NCBI GenBank assembly: GCA_025352325.1
Contig: JANXTR010000045.1
Span: forward strand, 186,001 to 250,000
From: Microbacteriaceae bacterium
GTDB lineage: Bacteria > Actinomycetota > Actinomycetes > Actinomycetales > Microbacteriaceae
Reading direction: 5' to 3'
DNA: 64,000 nt
Below the pieces are notes generated by a model. The model saw only the letters and a list, made by a program, of their open reading frames with translations, did no database searches and was not told the DNA's origin. Shown piece after piece: positions 9,057 to 19,171 of the stretch (position 1 is its first letter; each line of letters begins with the position of its first letter). Both the position numbers and the translations under genes were made by a program.

Positions 9057-9421
9057 TCTACGCCTACACGATCGCTCAGGTGCTCGTCGCGTGCGCAGCG
9101 GGTCTCGCCTGCGTCGTGCTCGGCCTTGCGGGGAGGAGGCCGAACGACCTCACCCTCGGGGCACTCGTGCTCGTCGAGCTGCTGCTGATCGCCCAACTCG
9201 TGATCGCGCTGATCGCGCCGGGACTCGGCAACCACGCGAGTGGCAGCGTCCCCGAGTTCTACGTCTACCTGATCTCGGCGCTGCTCATCCCGCCGCTCGC
9301 CATCTTCTGGGGACTCATCGAGCGCACCCGCTGGAGCACCGTCGTGCTCGGCGTCGCGGCCTTCGCTATCGCCGTGATGGTGTTCCGCATGGAGCAGATC
9401 TGGTCGGTGCAGCTGGCCTGA
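9053..9421 (+). CDS. hypothetical membrane protein
   Basis: 122 aa with several hydrophobic segments; overlaps the truB stop. Confidence 0.7.
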   Translation: MIYAYTIAQVLVACAAGLACVVLGLAGRRPNDLTLGALVLVELLLIAQLVIALIAPGLGNHASGSVPEFYVYLISALLIPPLAIFWGLIERTRWSTVVLGVAAFAIAVMVFRMEQIWSVQLA

Positions 9422-9506
9422 ACCGGCGCCGCAACGGACGCCGGGTCGGTGGCGCGAGTCGGCAAGTGCGGGACCGGCGGACGGTCGGCGCGCTCGGATA
9501 GTCTGA

Positions 9507-10004
9507 GTGGTGATGTCCGATAACGAGGCCCAGGTCGCCGAACGCCCCACGCGCCGGGGAGCCGGTGTCGGACGCGTGCTGGTCGCCGTCTACGCGATCC
9601 TCGCCATCGCCGCGACCGGCCGCTCGGTGTTCCAGATAATCGACCGCTTCGGGGAGGCCCCCGTGGCCTTCACCCTCTCCGCCTTCTCGGGTGTCGTCTA
9701 CATCGTCGCGACGATCGCGCTCGGCGCTCGGCTGCGCCGGCTGGCCTGGATCACCATCAGCATCGAGCTGGCGGGTGTCCTGATCGTCGGATCTCTGAGC
9801 CTGCTCGCCCCCGCGGTGCTCGGCCTGCATTCGATCGACCCCTTCGGCCGGGATTCGACGGTGTGGAGCGCGTTCGGCGCGGGCTATCTGCTGATCCCGC
9901 TCGTGCTCCCGGTGCTCGGCCTGCTCTACCTGCGTCGCAGCGGGCCGGTCGCTGTCGCTGCCTCGGGCGACGACGCCGCCGCGGACCCGGTAGCGAAGCT
10001 CTGA
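9507..10004 (+). CDS. hypothetical membrane protein
   Basis: 165 aa with about four hydrophobic segments, immediately upstream of ribF. Confidence 0.7.
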   Translation: MVMSDNEAQVAERPTRRGAGVGRVLVAVYAILAIAATGRSVFQIIDRFGEAPVAFTLSAFSGVVYIVATIALGARLRRLAWITISIELAGVLIVGSLSLLAPAVLGLHSIDPFGRDSTVWSAFGAGYLLIPLVLPVLGLLYLRRSGPVAVAASGDDAAADPVAKL

Positions 10005-10006
10005 TC

Positions 10007-10975
10007 GTGCAGTTCTTCGACGGGCTGGGCGAGGTGCCCCCCGGGTTGGGACCGTCGGCGGTCGCCGTCGGCAAGTTCGATGGCCTGCACCTCGGGCACC
10101 GCGACGTGTTGCGGCAGCTGCGAGAGGTGGCGGATCGGCGCGGCCTGCTCGACGCCGTCGTCACCTTCGACCGCAACCCGCTGAGCCTGCTCGCCCCCGA
10201 GAAGTGCCCGGTTCCACTCGTTAGCAACGCCCAGAAGCGAGACCTGCTCGAGACCGCAGGCGTCGACGCTACCCTCATGCTGCACTTCGACGCGCAGCTC
10301 GCCGCCGAGGCTCCCGAGTGCTTCGTCAAGAGTGTCCTCGTTGGGGCGCTGCACGCCGAGATCGTGCTCTGCGGCGTGGACTTCCGGTTCGGCACGCGCG
10401 GTTCCGGCGATGTCAAGCTTCTGCGCCGCCTCGGCGTGGAGCACGGATTCGAGGTCGTCATCCTCGAGGACGTGCAATCCAACGACGCGGGAGCCTCCCG
10501 TCGCGCCTCCTCCACCTGGGTGCGAGAGCTCCTCGGACAGGGGCAGGTGCGCGAGGCCGCGCAACTGCTCGGGCGGCCGCCGAGCATCCGATCCACGGTG
10601 GTGCGCGGCGAGCAGCGCGGTCGCGAGCTCGGCTACCCGACCGCGAATCTCGACCCCGACATCGAGGGCTACCTGCCGCTCGACGGCGTGTACGCGACCT
10701 GGGTCGTCGTCGATGGGGCGCGCTACGGCGCCGCCACTTCGATCGGCAACAATCCGACTTTCGAGGGCGTGCCGATGCATCAGGTCGAGACCCACCTCTT
10801 CGACCAGAAGCTCGACCTCTACGACAAGCCGATCGGCGTGCAGTTCGTCGAGTACCTGCGGCCGATGAACAGGTTTGACTCGGTGGAATCGCTGGTCGCC
10901 CAGCTGCACCGCGACGACGAGCGCATCCGCGTGATCCTCGCTGCCGAGCCCGACGCGCTGCCGGCCACCGGGTGA
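10007..10975 (+). CDS. ribF: bifunctional riboflavin kinase/FAD synthetase
   Basis: GTG start; MQFFDGLGEVPPGLGPSAVAVGKFDGLHLGHRDVL... and riboflavin kinase part GYPTANLDPDIEGYLPLDGVYATWV. Confidence 0.95.
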   Translation: MQFFDGLGEVPPGLGPSAVAVGKFDGLHLGHRDVLRQLREVADRRGLLDAVVTFDRNPLSLLAPEKCPVPLVSNAQKRDLLETAGVDATLMLHFDAQLAAEAPECFVKSVLVGALHAEIVLCGVDFRFGTRGSGDVKLLRRLGVEHGFEVVILEDVQSNDAGASRRASSTWVRELLGQGQVREAAQLLGRPPSIRSTVVRGEQRGRELGYPTANLDPDIEGYLPLDGVYATWVVVDGARYGAATSIGNNPTFEGVPMHQVETHLFDQKLDLYDKPIGVQFVEYLRPMNRFDSVESLVAQLHRDDERIRVILAAEPDALPATG

Positions 10976-12234
10976 CGTCCGGTCCCAGCATGGCCCGCAC
11001 GGGCTGGGGCGGCCGCATCCTGCCCTTCGTGGGGATTGTGCTTGTCGCGCTCAGCCTGCGCACCGCGGTCGCGGCCATCTCGCCCATCCTCGATCACATT
11101 TCGCGAGAGCTCCAGCTCTCGGCCGTGATCATCAGCCTGCTCGGGGCTGTGCCGCCGGTCGCCTTCGCGGTCAGCGGGCTGCTCGCTCCCGCCATCTCAC
11201 GTCGCATCGGGCTTGACCGCTCCCTGCTGCTGGCGATCGCGGTGATGGTGCTCGGTCACCTCGGCCGCGCTCTCGCGCCCACCTCGGGTGTGCTGCTCGG
11301 GGCAACGGTCGTGACCCTGTTCGGTGTCGGCGTCGCCAACGTGCTGCTCCCTCCGATCGTCAAGCGCTACTTCCCCGATCGGATCGGCGCGGTCAGCGCC
11401 GTCTACATCACGGTGATCTCCTTCGGCGCGTCCATCCCGGCGCTCGTGGCCGTCCCGGTCGCCGACTCGGCGGGTTGGCGGATCTCCCTGGGGATCTGGT
11501 TCCTGGTGGCGATCACCGCCGCCGTCCCGTGGATCGGGATGCTGCTGCGCGAGCGTCGCACGCGGGCGCGGGCAGGTGATGTCCCGACCGCGTCGGAGCT
11601 GGACGACCCGGAGCCCGCCCTCGCCGGACGCATGGCGCACTCGGTGATCGCCTGGGCGATGGTCGGCGCGTTCGGCGCCGCCGCCTTCGTGAGCTACGCG
11701 ACCTTCGCCTGGCTGCCGTTGATCCTGGTCGACACGGCCGGGCTGACGCGCGGCCAGGCCGGGTCGCTGCTCGCGCTCTGGGCGTTCATGGGGTTCCCGT
11801 GCGGGATCCTGGCGCCGATCCTGGCCACCCGGCTGAAGAACACGGCGCCCGTGCTGGCGGGCGGGGTGCTGTTCATCGCCATCGGCTACGGCGGGCTCCT
11901 CGTCGCACCCGCCGCCGCGCCGGTGCTGTGGACGGTGCTCGCGGGGCTTGGTCCGCTCCTCTTCCCGCTGATCCTGACGCTCATCAACTTGCGCACCCGG
12001 ACGCACGCGGGTGCGGTCGCCCTCAGCGGATTCGTGCAGGGGCTGGCCTACGGGATCGGAGCCCTCGGCCCGATCGTGATCGGCCTGATCCACGGGGCGA
12101 CCGGATCCTGGACGCTTTCCCTGACCGTGCTGATCGTGGTGGGTGTCGGGTTGGCAACGCCCGCTGTGTTCCTGCTCGCGCGCCCGCGGTTCGTGGAGGA
12201 CGAACTGAACGCTCGCGCCGCCGCCCGCGCCTGA
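10972..12234 (+). CDS. MFS transporter, CynX/NimT-like
   Basis: 420 aa, 12 TM-like segments, GIVLVALSLRTAVAAISPILDHI N-terminus typical of cyanate-type MFS. Confidence 0.8.
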   Translation: MTSGPSMARTGWGGRILPFVGIVLVALSLRTAVAAISPILDHISRELQLSAVIISLLGAVPPVAFAVSGLLAPAISRRIGLDRSLLLAIAVMVLGHLGRALAPTSGVLLGATVVTLFGVGVANVLLPPIVKRYFPDRIGAVSAVYITVISFGASIPALVAVPVADSAGWRISLGIWFLVAITAAVPWIGMLLRERRTRARAGDVPTASELDDPEPALAGRMAHSVIAWAMVGAFGAAAFVSYATFAWLPLILVDTAGLTRGQAGSLLALWAFMGFPCGILAPILATRLKNTAPVLAGGVLFIAIGYGGLLVAPAAAPVLWTVLAGLGPLLFPLILTLINLRTRTHAGAVALSGFVQGLAYGIGALGPIVIGLIHGATGSWTLSLTVLIVVGVGLATPAVFLLARPRFVEDELNARAAARA

Positions 12235-12240
12235 GGGCCG

Positions 12241-13179
12241 CTACGCCCCGGGAACCAGCTCGGCGCGGTGGATGAGCGCCGCAGCTCCGACCAGGGGCCC
12301 GTCGCCAGACAGCCCGGATGGCACGACCTCGACCTTGCGGATGTAGTCGAACTCGACGCGCTCGGCGATCGGCTCGCGGATGATGTCGAAGAGGTCGGGC
12401 GTCACGTGCGAGAAGCCGCCGCCGATCGCGACGACGTCGAGATCCACGAGCGAGGTCGCCGAGGCGATCGCGCGGCCGATCGCGAGTCCTGCGCGGCGCA
12501 CGGCCCGGATCGCCACGGCGTCACCGTCCGCGTATGCAACCGCGAGATCCTCGCCGGACTCGCCGCGGAATCCGTGCGCCCGTGCCCAGCGCACGGTGCG
12601 GGGGCCGGACGCCACGGCCTCGAGACAGCCGCACCCGCCACACGGGCAGGGGTCGTCGAAGCCGGCGACCTCGATGTGTCCGATGTGTCCCGCGTTGCCG
12701 GTCGGGCCCGCGACGGTCTGGCCGCCGAGGATGAGCCCGCCGCCGACCCCGGTCGACACGATCATCCCCATGACGTTGTCGTAGCCCTTCGCCGCCCCGA
12801 TCCAGTGCTCGGCAAGGGTGATGCACAGGCCGTCCATCCGGAGTGTGACCGGGATGTCGGGCACCAGAGCCGCGATCTGCGCGCGCAACGGATAGCCGCG
12901 CCACACCGTCAGGTTCAGGGGCGACACGGCGCCCTCGCGCAGCATCACCGGACCGGCCGAGCCGACTCCCACGCCCACCAGCTCGGCGTCGACCGGGAGC
13001 GTCTCGAGCACCTGCCGCACGACCGTGTCAACAGATGCCGTGAGCTCCTGCGAACTCCGCGTGGCACCCGTCGGCTGCCGGAAGCGGGTGCCCGGCAGGA
13101 TGACGCCATCGGACGCCACGAACCCGGCCTCGACCTTCGTGCCGCCGAGGTCGAGCGCAAGGGCGATGCGAGCGCTCAT
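12241..13179 (-). CDS. ROK family sugar kinase (glucokinase-like)
   Basis: MSARIALALDLGGTKVEAGF and the zinc motif CPCGGCGCLEAVASG. Confidence 0.92.
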   Translation of the reverse strand: MSARIALALDLGGTKVEAGFVASDGVILPGTRFRQPTGATRSSQELTASVDTVVRQVLETLPVDAELVGVGVGSAGPVMLREGAVSPLNLTVWRGYPLRAQIAALVPDIPVTLRMDGLCITLAEHWIGAAKGYDNVMGMIVSTGVGGGLILGGQTVAGPTGNAGHIGHIEVAGFDDPCPCGGCGCLEAVASGPRTVRWARAHGFRGESGEDLAVAYADGDAVAIRAVRRAGLAIGRAIASATSLVDLDVVAIGGGFSHVTPDLFDIIREPIAERVEFDYIRKVEVVPSGLSGDGPLVGAAALIHRAELVPGA

Positions 13180-13571
13180 GACCCACTGGCCGGCAGGTAC
13201 TGGGTGCCGAGCACCGCGGTGAGGGTAAAGTATCCGGCGTAGATCACCGGCAGCGAGATGAGTGGCCAGAACCACGCGCGCCGTCTCTGGATGAGTCGGA
13301 TCACCATGAATCCGATCGGGATCCCCCAGCCGAACAGGCAGACGGCGTAGCCGACGAGCACGATCGTGCTGAGGAAGCTCTCGCTGCAGTGCGTACCGAC
13401 CACCTGAGCGGTGGAGCAGGTGGTGGGAAGTCCGGTGGTCGCGTCACGGAATGCGAAGAACTGCACGTAGATCGAGAATGCGAACCCGAGGGCGATCACG
13501 GCCAGGATCACGCTGACGGCGATCCCCGTGCGGCGATGCGTGCGGGAGCGCTCCGGTGGGGCGGTGGTCAT
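13176..13571 (-). CDS. hypothetical membrane protein
   Basis: MTTAPPERSRTHRRTGIAVSVILAVIALGFAFSIYVQFF..., 131 aa; overlaps the ROK gene start by 4 nt. Confidence 0.7.
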   Translation of the reverse strand: MTTAPPERSRTHRRTGIAVSVILAVIALGFAFSIYVQFFAFRDATTGLPTTCSTAQVVGTHCSESFLSTIVLVGYAVCLFGWGIPIGFMVIRLIQRRRAWFWPLISLPVIYAGYFTLTAVLGTQYLPASGS

Positions 13572-13610
13572 CGGGCCAGCGTAGCGAGCCCGCAGAACTA
13601 GACTCGGACG

Positions 13611-14666
13611 ATGGAATCGCCAGCGTCGTCGAGCACCGCGCAGTCCACGGTCCCGGTGACTCTCGCCCCGGCCGAGCGCGCGGTCCGGATGCTCGGCGGG
13701 GATCTCACCGAACGCAGCCTGCGCCTGCACCTCGAGGGTCTCAGCGGCGTCGACGCGGTCGGGCTCGAGCAGCGCGCGGCCTCGCTCGGAACCCGCTCGA
13801 TCAAGACCACCTCCAAGGCCTGGGCACTCGACAAGATCATCGAGCTGATCGACCTCACGACCCTCGAGGGCGCCGACACGGCGGGCAAGGTGCGGTCGCT
13901 GGTCGCCAAGGCGCTGACACCGGATCCGTCCGACCTCACGGCTCCGCGGGTCGCCGCCGTGTGCGTCTACGGCGACATGGTCCCGGATGCCGTGGCCGCC
14001 CTCGGAGCCGCCCACGGCGATCCCGTCGGCGTGAACGGACCCAGCGGGATGGTGTCGGTCGCCGCGGTCGCCACGGCGTTCCCAAGCGGACGCGCGAGCC
14101 TCCGGGTGAAGCTCGCCGACACGGCCGACGCCGTGTTCAACGGAGCCGACGAGATCGACATGGTCATTGATCGTGGCGCCTTCCTCGCCGGACACTACGG
14201 CCAGGTCTTCGAGCAGATTGTCGCGGTCAAGGAGGCGTGCCGCCGCGACGACGGCAGCTATGCCCATCTCAAGGTGATCCTCGAGACCGGCGAGCTCACC
14301 ACCTACGACAACGTGCGCCGAGCATCCTGGCTCGCGATCCTGGCCGGTGGGGACTTCATCAAAACGTCGACCGGCAAGGTTGCCCCGGCCGCGACGCTGC
14401 CCGTCACCCTGCTCATGCTCGAGGTCGTGCGCGACTGGTTCCGCCTGACCGGCGAGAGGATCGGCGTGAAGCCGGCGGGCGGCATCCGTACCAGCAAGGA
14501 CGCGATCAAGTACCTCGTGACCGTCGCCGAGACCGTGGGGGAGCAGTGGTTGCAGCCGCACCTGTTCCGTTTCGGGGCATCGAGCCTGCTCAATGACGTG
14601 CTGCTGCAGCGGCAGAAGCTCACCACCGGCCGGTACAGCGGCGCCGACTACGTCACGATCGACTGA
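13611..14666 (+). CDS. deoC: deoxyribose-phosphate aldolase
   Basis: ADEIDMVIDRGAFLAGHY, LKVILETGEL, DFIKTSTGK and GVKPAGGIRT are DeoC motifs. Confidence 0.95.
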   Translation: MESPASSSTAQSTVPVTLAPAERAVRMLGGDLTERSLRLHLEGLSGVDAVGLEQRAASLGTRSIKTTSKAWALDKIIELIDLTTLEGADTAGKVRSLVAKALTPDPSDLTAPRVAAVCVYGDMVPDAVAALGAAHGDPVGVNGPSGMVSVAAVATAFPSGRASLRVKLADTADAVFNGADEIDMVIDRGAFLAGHYGQVFEQIVAVKEACRRDDGSYAHLKVILETGELTTYDNVRRASWLAILAGGDFIKTSTGKVAPAATLPVTLLMLEVVRDWFRLTGERIGVKPAGGIRTSKDAIKYLVTVAETVGEQWLQPHLFRFGASSLLNDVLLQRQKLTTGRYSGADYVTID

Positions 14667-14673
14667 GGACCCG

Positions 14674-16209
14674 ATGAGTTTTCTTGACTACGCCCCTGCG
14701 CCCGAGTCGACGAGCATCCTGCACCTCAAGGACAGCTACGGGCTCTTCATCGACGGTACCTTTGTCGCCGGGCACGGCACGCCGTTCGCGAGCATTTCGC
14801 CCGCCACCGAGCAGCACATCGCCGAGATCGCCTCGGCCTCTGCGGCGGATGTCGACACGGCGGTCGCCGCCGCGCGAAAGGCGTACGAGAAGACCTGGTC
14901 GAAGCTGAGCGGATCCGACCGTGGCAAGTATCTGTTCCGGATCGCGCGACTCATCCAGGAGCGCGCCCGAGAGTTGGCCGTGGCCGAGACCCTCGACAAC
15001 GGCAAGCCGATCAAAGAGAGCCGCGACGTCGACGTGCCGCTCGTCGCGGCCTGGTTCTTCTACTACGCAGGCTGGGCCGACAAGCTCGACCACGCGGGCC
15101 TCGGCGCGAACCCGCGTGCACTCGGCGTGGCCGCGCAGATCATCCCGTGGAACTTCCCGCTGCTCATGCTCGCGTGGAAGATCGCGCCCGCGCTCGCCGC
15201 GGGCAACACGGTCGTGCTGAAGCCCGCCGAGACCACCTCGCTGACCGCGCTGCTGTTCGCCGAGATTGTGCAGCAGGCCGAGCTTCCGGATGGCGTGGTC
15301 AACATCGTCACCGGGGCGGGCGAGACGGGCGCGGCGCTGGTGCGGCATCCGGACGTCAACAAAGTCGCCTTCACCGGATCGACCGCCGTCGGGCGCGAGA
15401 TCGCCAAGGCCGTGGCCGGAACGGGCAAGAAGGTCACCCTCGAGCTCGGCGGGAAGGCGGCGAACATCGTGTTCGACGACGCGCCGATCGACCAGGCCAT
15501 CGAGGGCATCGTCAACGGGATTTTCTTCAACCAGGGTCACGTCTGCTGCGCCGGATCGCGGCTGCTCGTGCAGGAGAACATCCACGAGGAGGTCGTCGAC
15601 CGGCTGAAGACCCGGCTCGCCACGCTGCGACTCGGGGACCCGCTCGACAAGAACACCGACATCGGGGCGATCAACTCCCGCGAACAGCTGGACCGCATCC
15701 GGGAACTCAGCGACATCGGCGAGGCAGAGGGTGCCGAGCGCTGGACGGCCCCGTGCGTCATCCCCGAGAACGGGTTCTGGTTCGCGCCGACGATTTTCGA
15801 CAACGTGTCGACGTCGTCGCGGATCGCGCGCGAGGAGATCTTCGGGCCGGTGCTGAGCGTGCTGACCTTCCGCACCCCGGCCGAGGCGATCGCCAAGGCG
15901 AACAACACCCCGTACGGGCTGTCAGCGGGCATCTGGAGCGACAAGGGCTCGAAGATCCTGGCCGTGGCCGACAAGCTGCGTGCCGGCGTCATCTGGGCGA
16001 ACACCTTCAACCGCTTCGACCCGGCCTCGCCGTTCGGCGGCTACAAGGAGTCCGGCTACGGCCGCGAGGGCGGCCGCCAGGGGCTGGCTGCGTATTTGAC
16101 AACGGCGGCCGCCGCCGAATCCGCGAGCGTACGGACTTCTGGGTACTCTCGCGCTCGAAAGCAGGCCGAAACCCGTACTCTCGCGGCAGGAGAGGGGGAG
16201 GGCAAGTGA
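14674..16209 (+). CDS. aldehyde dehydrogenase, catalytically complete
   Basis: PWNFPLLMLAWKIAPALAAGNTVVLKPAE, catalytic region LELGGKAANIVFDDA and FFNQGHVCCAGSRLLV. Confidence 0.93.
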   Translation: MSFLDYAPAPESTSILHLKDSYGLFIDGTFVAGHGTPFASISPATEQHIAEIASASAADVDTAVAAARKAYEKTWSKLSGSDRGKYLFRIARLIQERARELAVAETLDNGKPIKESRDVDVPLVAAWFFYYAGWADKLDHAGLGANPRALGVAAQIIPWNFPLLMLAWKIAPALAAGNTVVLKPAETTSLTALLFAEIVQQAELPDGVVNIVTGAGETGAALVRHPDVNKVAFTGSTAVGREIAKAVAGTGKKVTLELGGKAANIVFDDAPIDQAIEGIVNGIFFNQGHVCCAGSRLLVQENIHEEVVDRLKTRLATLRLGDPLDKNTDIGAINSREQLDRIRELSDIGEAEGAERWTAPCVIPENGFWFAPTIFDNVSTSSRIAREEIFGPVLSVLTFRTPAEAIAKANNTPYGLSAGIWSDKGSKILAVADKLRAGVIWANTFNRFDPASPFGGYKESGYGREGGRQGLAAYLTTAAAAESASVRTSGYSRARKQAETRTLAAGEGEGK

Positions 16210-17078
16210 GCCGCCTGACGGTCCCCAAGACCTACAAGCTCTACATCGGCGGCAAGTTCCCGCGCAGCGAGAGCGGGCGCACCTACGAGATCACCACGGC
16301 GAAGGGCGTCTTCCTCGCCAACGCGTCCCAGGCGAGCCGCAAGGACGCCCGGGACGCCGTGGTCGCCGCCCGTGGCGCCCAGTCGGGCTGGGCGGATGCC
16401 ACGGCCTACAACCGCGGCCAGGTGCTCTACCGGATCGCCGAACTGCTCGAGGGGCGTCATGCCCAGTTCGTGGACGAGCTGGTCTCGTCCGAGGGCATCA
16501 CCGCCGCCGCGGCCCGCGACCAGGTCGACGACGCCATCGACACGTGGGTCTGGTACGCCGGATGGGCCGACAAGTTCGTGCAGGTCGCCGGATCGGGCAA
16601 CCCGGTCTCGGGTCCGTACTTCAACCTCTCGGTTCCCGAGCCGACCGGGGTGGTCGCGATCGTGGCTCCGCAGGGCGTCGCGGGCTCGAAGCCGTCATCG
16701 TTGCTCGGGCTCGTGAGCGTGCTGGCGCCGGCGCTGGTGGCGGGCAACACGGTGGTCGTGATCGCCGATCAGGCGCATCCGCTCAGCGCGATCAGCCTCG
16801 CCGAGGTGCTCTCGACGAGCGACGTGCCCGGGGGAGTTGTGAACATCCTGACCGGATCGCCCGCCGAGATCGCGCCCTGGCTCGCCGCCCACGCCGACGT
16901 GAACGCGATCGACCTCACCGGCGCTGACGCACTGGACTGGGTCGATCTGCAAATCGCCGCGGCCGACACGCTGAAGCGCGTCGTCGAGCCCGAGCCGGGC
17001 GTGCCTGCCCGCTCGCTCGACCGCATCCTTGCCTTCACCGAGACGAAGACCGTCTGGCACACCAAAGCCCTGATCTGA
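16206..17078 (+). CDS. truncated, catalytic-domain-less aldehyde dehydrogenase-like protein
   Basis: 290 aa, GTG start overlapping the previous stop by 4 nt. It aligns with the N-terminal ALDH half (KLYIGGKFPRSESGRTYEI...ALVAGNTVVVIADQAHPLSAISLAEV) but lacks the catalytic Cys half. Confidence 0.85.
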   Translation: MSRLTVPKTYKLYIGGKFPRSESGRTYEITTAKGVFLANASQASRKDARDAVVAARGAQSGWADATAYNRGQVLYRIAELLEGRHAQFVDELVSSEGITAAAARDQVDDAIDTWVWYAGWADKFVQVAGSGNPVSGPYFNLSVPEPTGVVAIVAPQGVAGSKPSSLLGLVSVLAPALVAGNTVVVIADQAHPLSAISLAEVLSTSDVPGGVVNILTGSPAEIAPWLAAHADVNAIDLTGADALDWVDLQIAAADTLKRVVEPEPGVPARSLDRILAFTETKTVWHTKALI

Positions 17079-17332
17079 TGACGGATCCCCGTCCGAACAA
17101 CGAGCCTCGATCGCGGGTGGAGCCGCAGGAGTCGCAGCAGCCCATTCCCGGAACACTGGTGCGGGTCATCGCTTTCGCGCTCGGAGCGGCTTGGCTGGCG
17201 ATCTTCGTGGTCCGACTCGCGAACGGCGGCGCACCAAACTGGCTCAACACCTGGTGGCTGCTGGTCGCGGGCGTCGCGTTCGTCGCCCTGGGTGCCGACC
17301 GCCTCCGTCGGGCTCTGGGTCGGCGCGGGTGA
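17078..17332 (+). CDS. small membrane protein
   Basis: 84 aa, two hydrophobic segments, directly after the ALDH-like gene. Confidence 0.6.
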   Translation: MTDPRPNNEPRSRVEPQESQQPIPGTLVRVIAFALGAAWLAIFVVRLANGGAPNWLNTWWLLVAGVAFVALGADRLRRALGRRG

Positions 17333-17339
17333 CCGCAGT

Positions 17340-18695
17340 TCACAGCACCTGCAGCAACCGCCGGTAGAACGCGATGCCGCGCAGGTAGGTGCTGACGCGG
17401 ATGCTCTCGTCGATCGCGTGCAGGGTCGCGCGCTCCGAGGCGCGCAGGTCGAACGGCAGAAAGCGGTAGACGCCGTCGCTGATCGCGGCGAAGTGCCGGG
17501 AGTCGCTGGCCTGCAGCATCACGTAGGGCGTCACGATCGCGCCGGGGAAGGTGTCGCTGATCGCGTCAGACAGTAGCTGCCAGGTTGGCCCGTCGCTACG
17601 CGCCACCGGCGAGGGCTCACTGCCGTAGACGACGCGTACGGCGACCGCCGGGTCATCCACCGCCGTCCGGATGTCGCGGGCCGCCTCCTCGACGCTCGAC
17701 CCGACCGCGATGCGCACGTTCACCATCGCGGTGGCGCGTTCGGCAATGACGTTGTCGCCGGCGCTGCCGCTCAGGCGCGTGACCGCGCGAGTGGTGCGTA
17801 CCATGGCCTCGGTCTCGGGCCCGAGCCGCGCGAAGGCGGCGGTGAGCAGCGGCCGGAATACCCCCGCGCGCGTGAACACGAACCCGAGGGGCTGCCGCGC
17901 GTGCGCGCCGAGCGTGCGGATCATCGCGAGCGTGGGCGCCGAGATCGTGGCGCGCGCGGGATGTGCCTCCAGCCGCAGGATCGCCCGTGCCAGCCGCGCG
18001 GTCGCCCCGTTGCGCACAGGGGTGGAGGCGTGGCCCCCGGGCTTCTCGACCACGAGTTCGATCCCGGCGATACCCTTCTCCGTCACCCCGACGACCGCGA
18101 TCGGCGCGTCGACCCCCGGGAAGACGCCCTCGACGACCGCGCCTCCCTCGTCGACCACCAGGACGGGCCGGATCCCGCGCTCGACGAACAGGGCGACGAC
18201 CGCCTCGGCGCCGTCCCCGGCGGTCTCCTCGTTGTGCCCGAAGCTCAGATACAGGTCGGATGCGGGCTGGAAGCCGGCATTCACCGCCTCCTCGACCGCC
18301 TCGAGGATGACGGCGAGCGCGCCCTTGTCATCGATCGCGCCGCGCCCCCAGACGCGCTGCTCCGGGTCGTCGTCCGCGCCCACGAGCTCGGCGCCGAAGG
18401 CCGGATGCGTCCAGCCGTTCGTGTCGGACGGCGCCCTGTCGGCGGGCACGACGTCGTAGTGCGCCATCAGCACGCTCGCCGTGCCGTCGCTGCGCCCGGC
18501 CCAACGGAACAGCAGCGTCCCCCCGCCGATCACTTCGAGCTCTAGCCGCGCGTGCACCAACGGATACAGCTCGGCCAGCAGCGACCGGAACCGCGTGAAC
18601 GCGCCCTCGTCGGCGACGGCTGGTGCCAGCCGCGACACGGTCGGCACCCGGATCAGCGCACGGAGTCTCTCGACGGCGGGCTCCCGGTGCGGCAT
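17340..18695 (-). CDS. M20 family metallopeptidase (carboxypeptidase PM20D1-like)
   Basis: VLMAHYDVVPAD, GRGAIDDKGALAVILEAVEE, LSFGHNEETAGDGA. Confidence 0.92.
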   Translation of the reverse strand: MPHREPAVERLRALIRVPTVSRLAPAVADEGAFTRFRSLLAELYPLVHARLELEVIGGGTLLFRWAGRSDGTASVLMAHYDVVPADRAPSDTNGWTHPAFGAELVGADDDPEQRVWGRGAIDDKGALAVILEAVEEAVNAGFQPASDLYLSFGHNEETAGDGAEAVVALFVERGIRPVLVVDEGGAVVEGVFPGVDAPIAVVGVTEKGIAGIELVVEKPGGHASTPVRNGATARLARAILRLEAHPARATISAPTLAMIRTLGAHARQPLGFVFTRAGVFRPLLTAAFARLGPETEAMVRTTRAVTRLSGSAGDNVIAERATAMVNVRIAVGSSVEEAARDIRTAVDDPAVAVRVVYGSEPSPVARSDGPTWQLLSDAISDTFPGAIVTPYVMLQASDSRHFAAISDGVYRFLPFDLRASERATLHAIDESIRVSTYLRGIAFYRRLLQVL

Positions 18696-18732
18696 GGGTC
18701 GATGCTACGCGCGACGATTAGAATGGAGGGCG

Positions 18733-19152
18733 ATGAACAACCGCCCCCCCGCCCGGTCCGGCAACCTGACCGCCGGCACAAAGTCGCGCACCCAGGCCGA
18801 CCGCTACGGCGCCCCGACCGTCCGCCGCACCGCGCTCGCACCGGGACTGCTGGCCGCGATCGTGATGATCGCCGGCTTCGCTCTGATCGGCCAGAGCTCG
18901 TATATCGCGATCGAGTACGTCGTGGCGATCCTGGCCCTCATCGTTGCGTGGTTTGCGTTCCAGGCGAAACAGTGGTGGTGGATCCCGCTGCTCATAGCGA
19001 TCGCGGTGATCTGGAATCCGGTTGTCCCCTTCCACTTCAGCGGGCCCTACTGGTTCGGGGCGCAGTATGTGGCGATCCTCGTGTTCGTGTTGGTCGCGAT
19101 CTTCGTGAAGGTTCCCATCACCGAGGCGCAGAAGCCGGGACGGGTGCGTTAG
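18733..19152 (+). CDS. membrane protein (DUF6804-like)
   Basis: 139 aa, hydrophobic, with AFQAKQWWWIPLLIAIAVIWNPVVPF. Confidence 0.65.
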   Translation: MNNRPPARSGNLTAGTKSRTQADRYGAPTVRRTALAPGLLAAIVMIAGFALIGQSSYIAIEYVVAILALIVAWFAFQAKQWWWIPLLIAIAVIWNPVVPFHFSGPYWFGAQYVAILVFVLVAIFVKVPITEAQKPGRVR

Positions 19153-19171
19153 TCGTGGACGGGACAATCTG

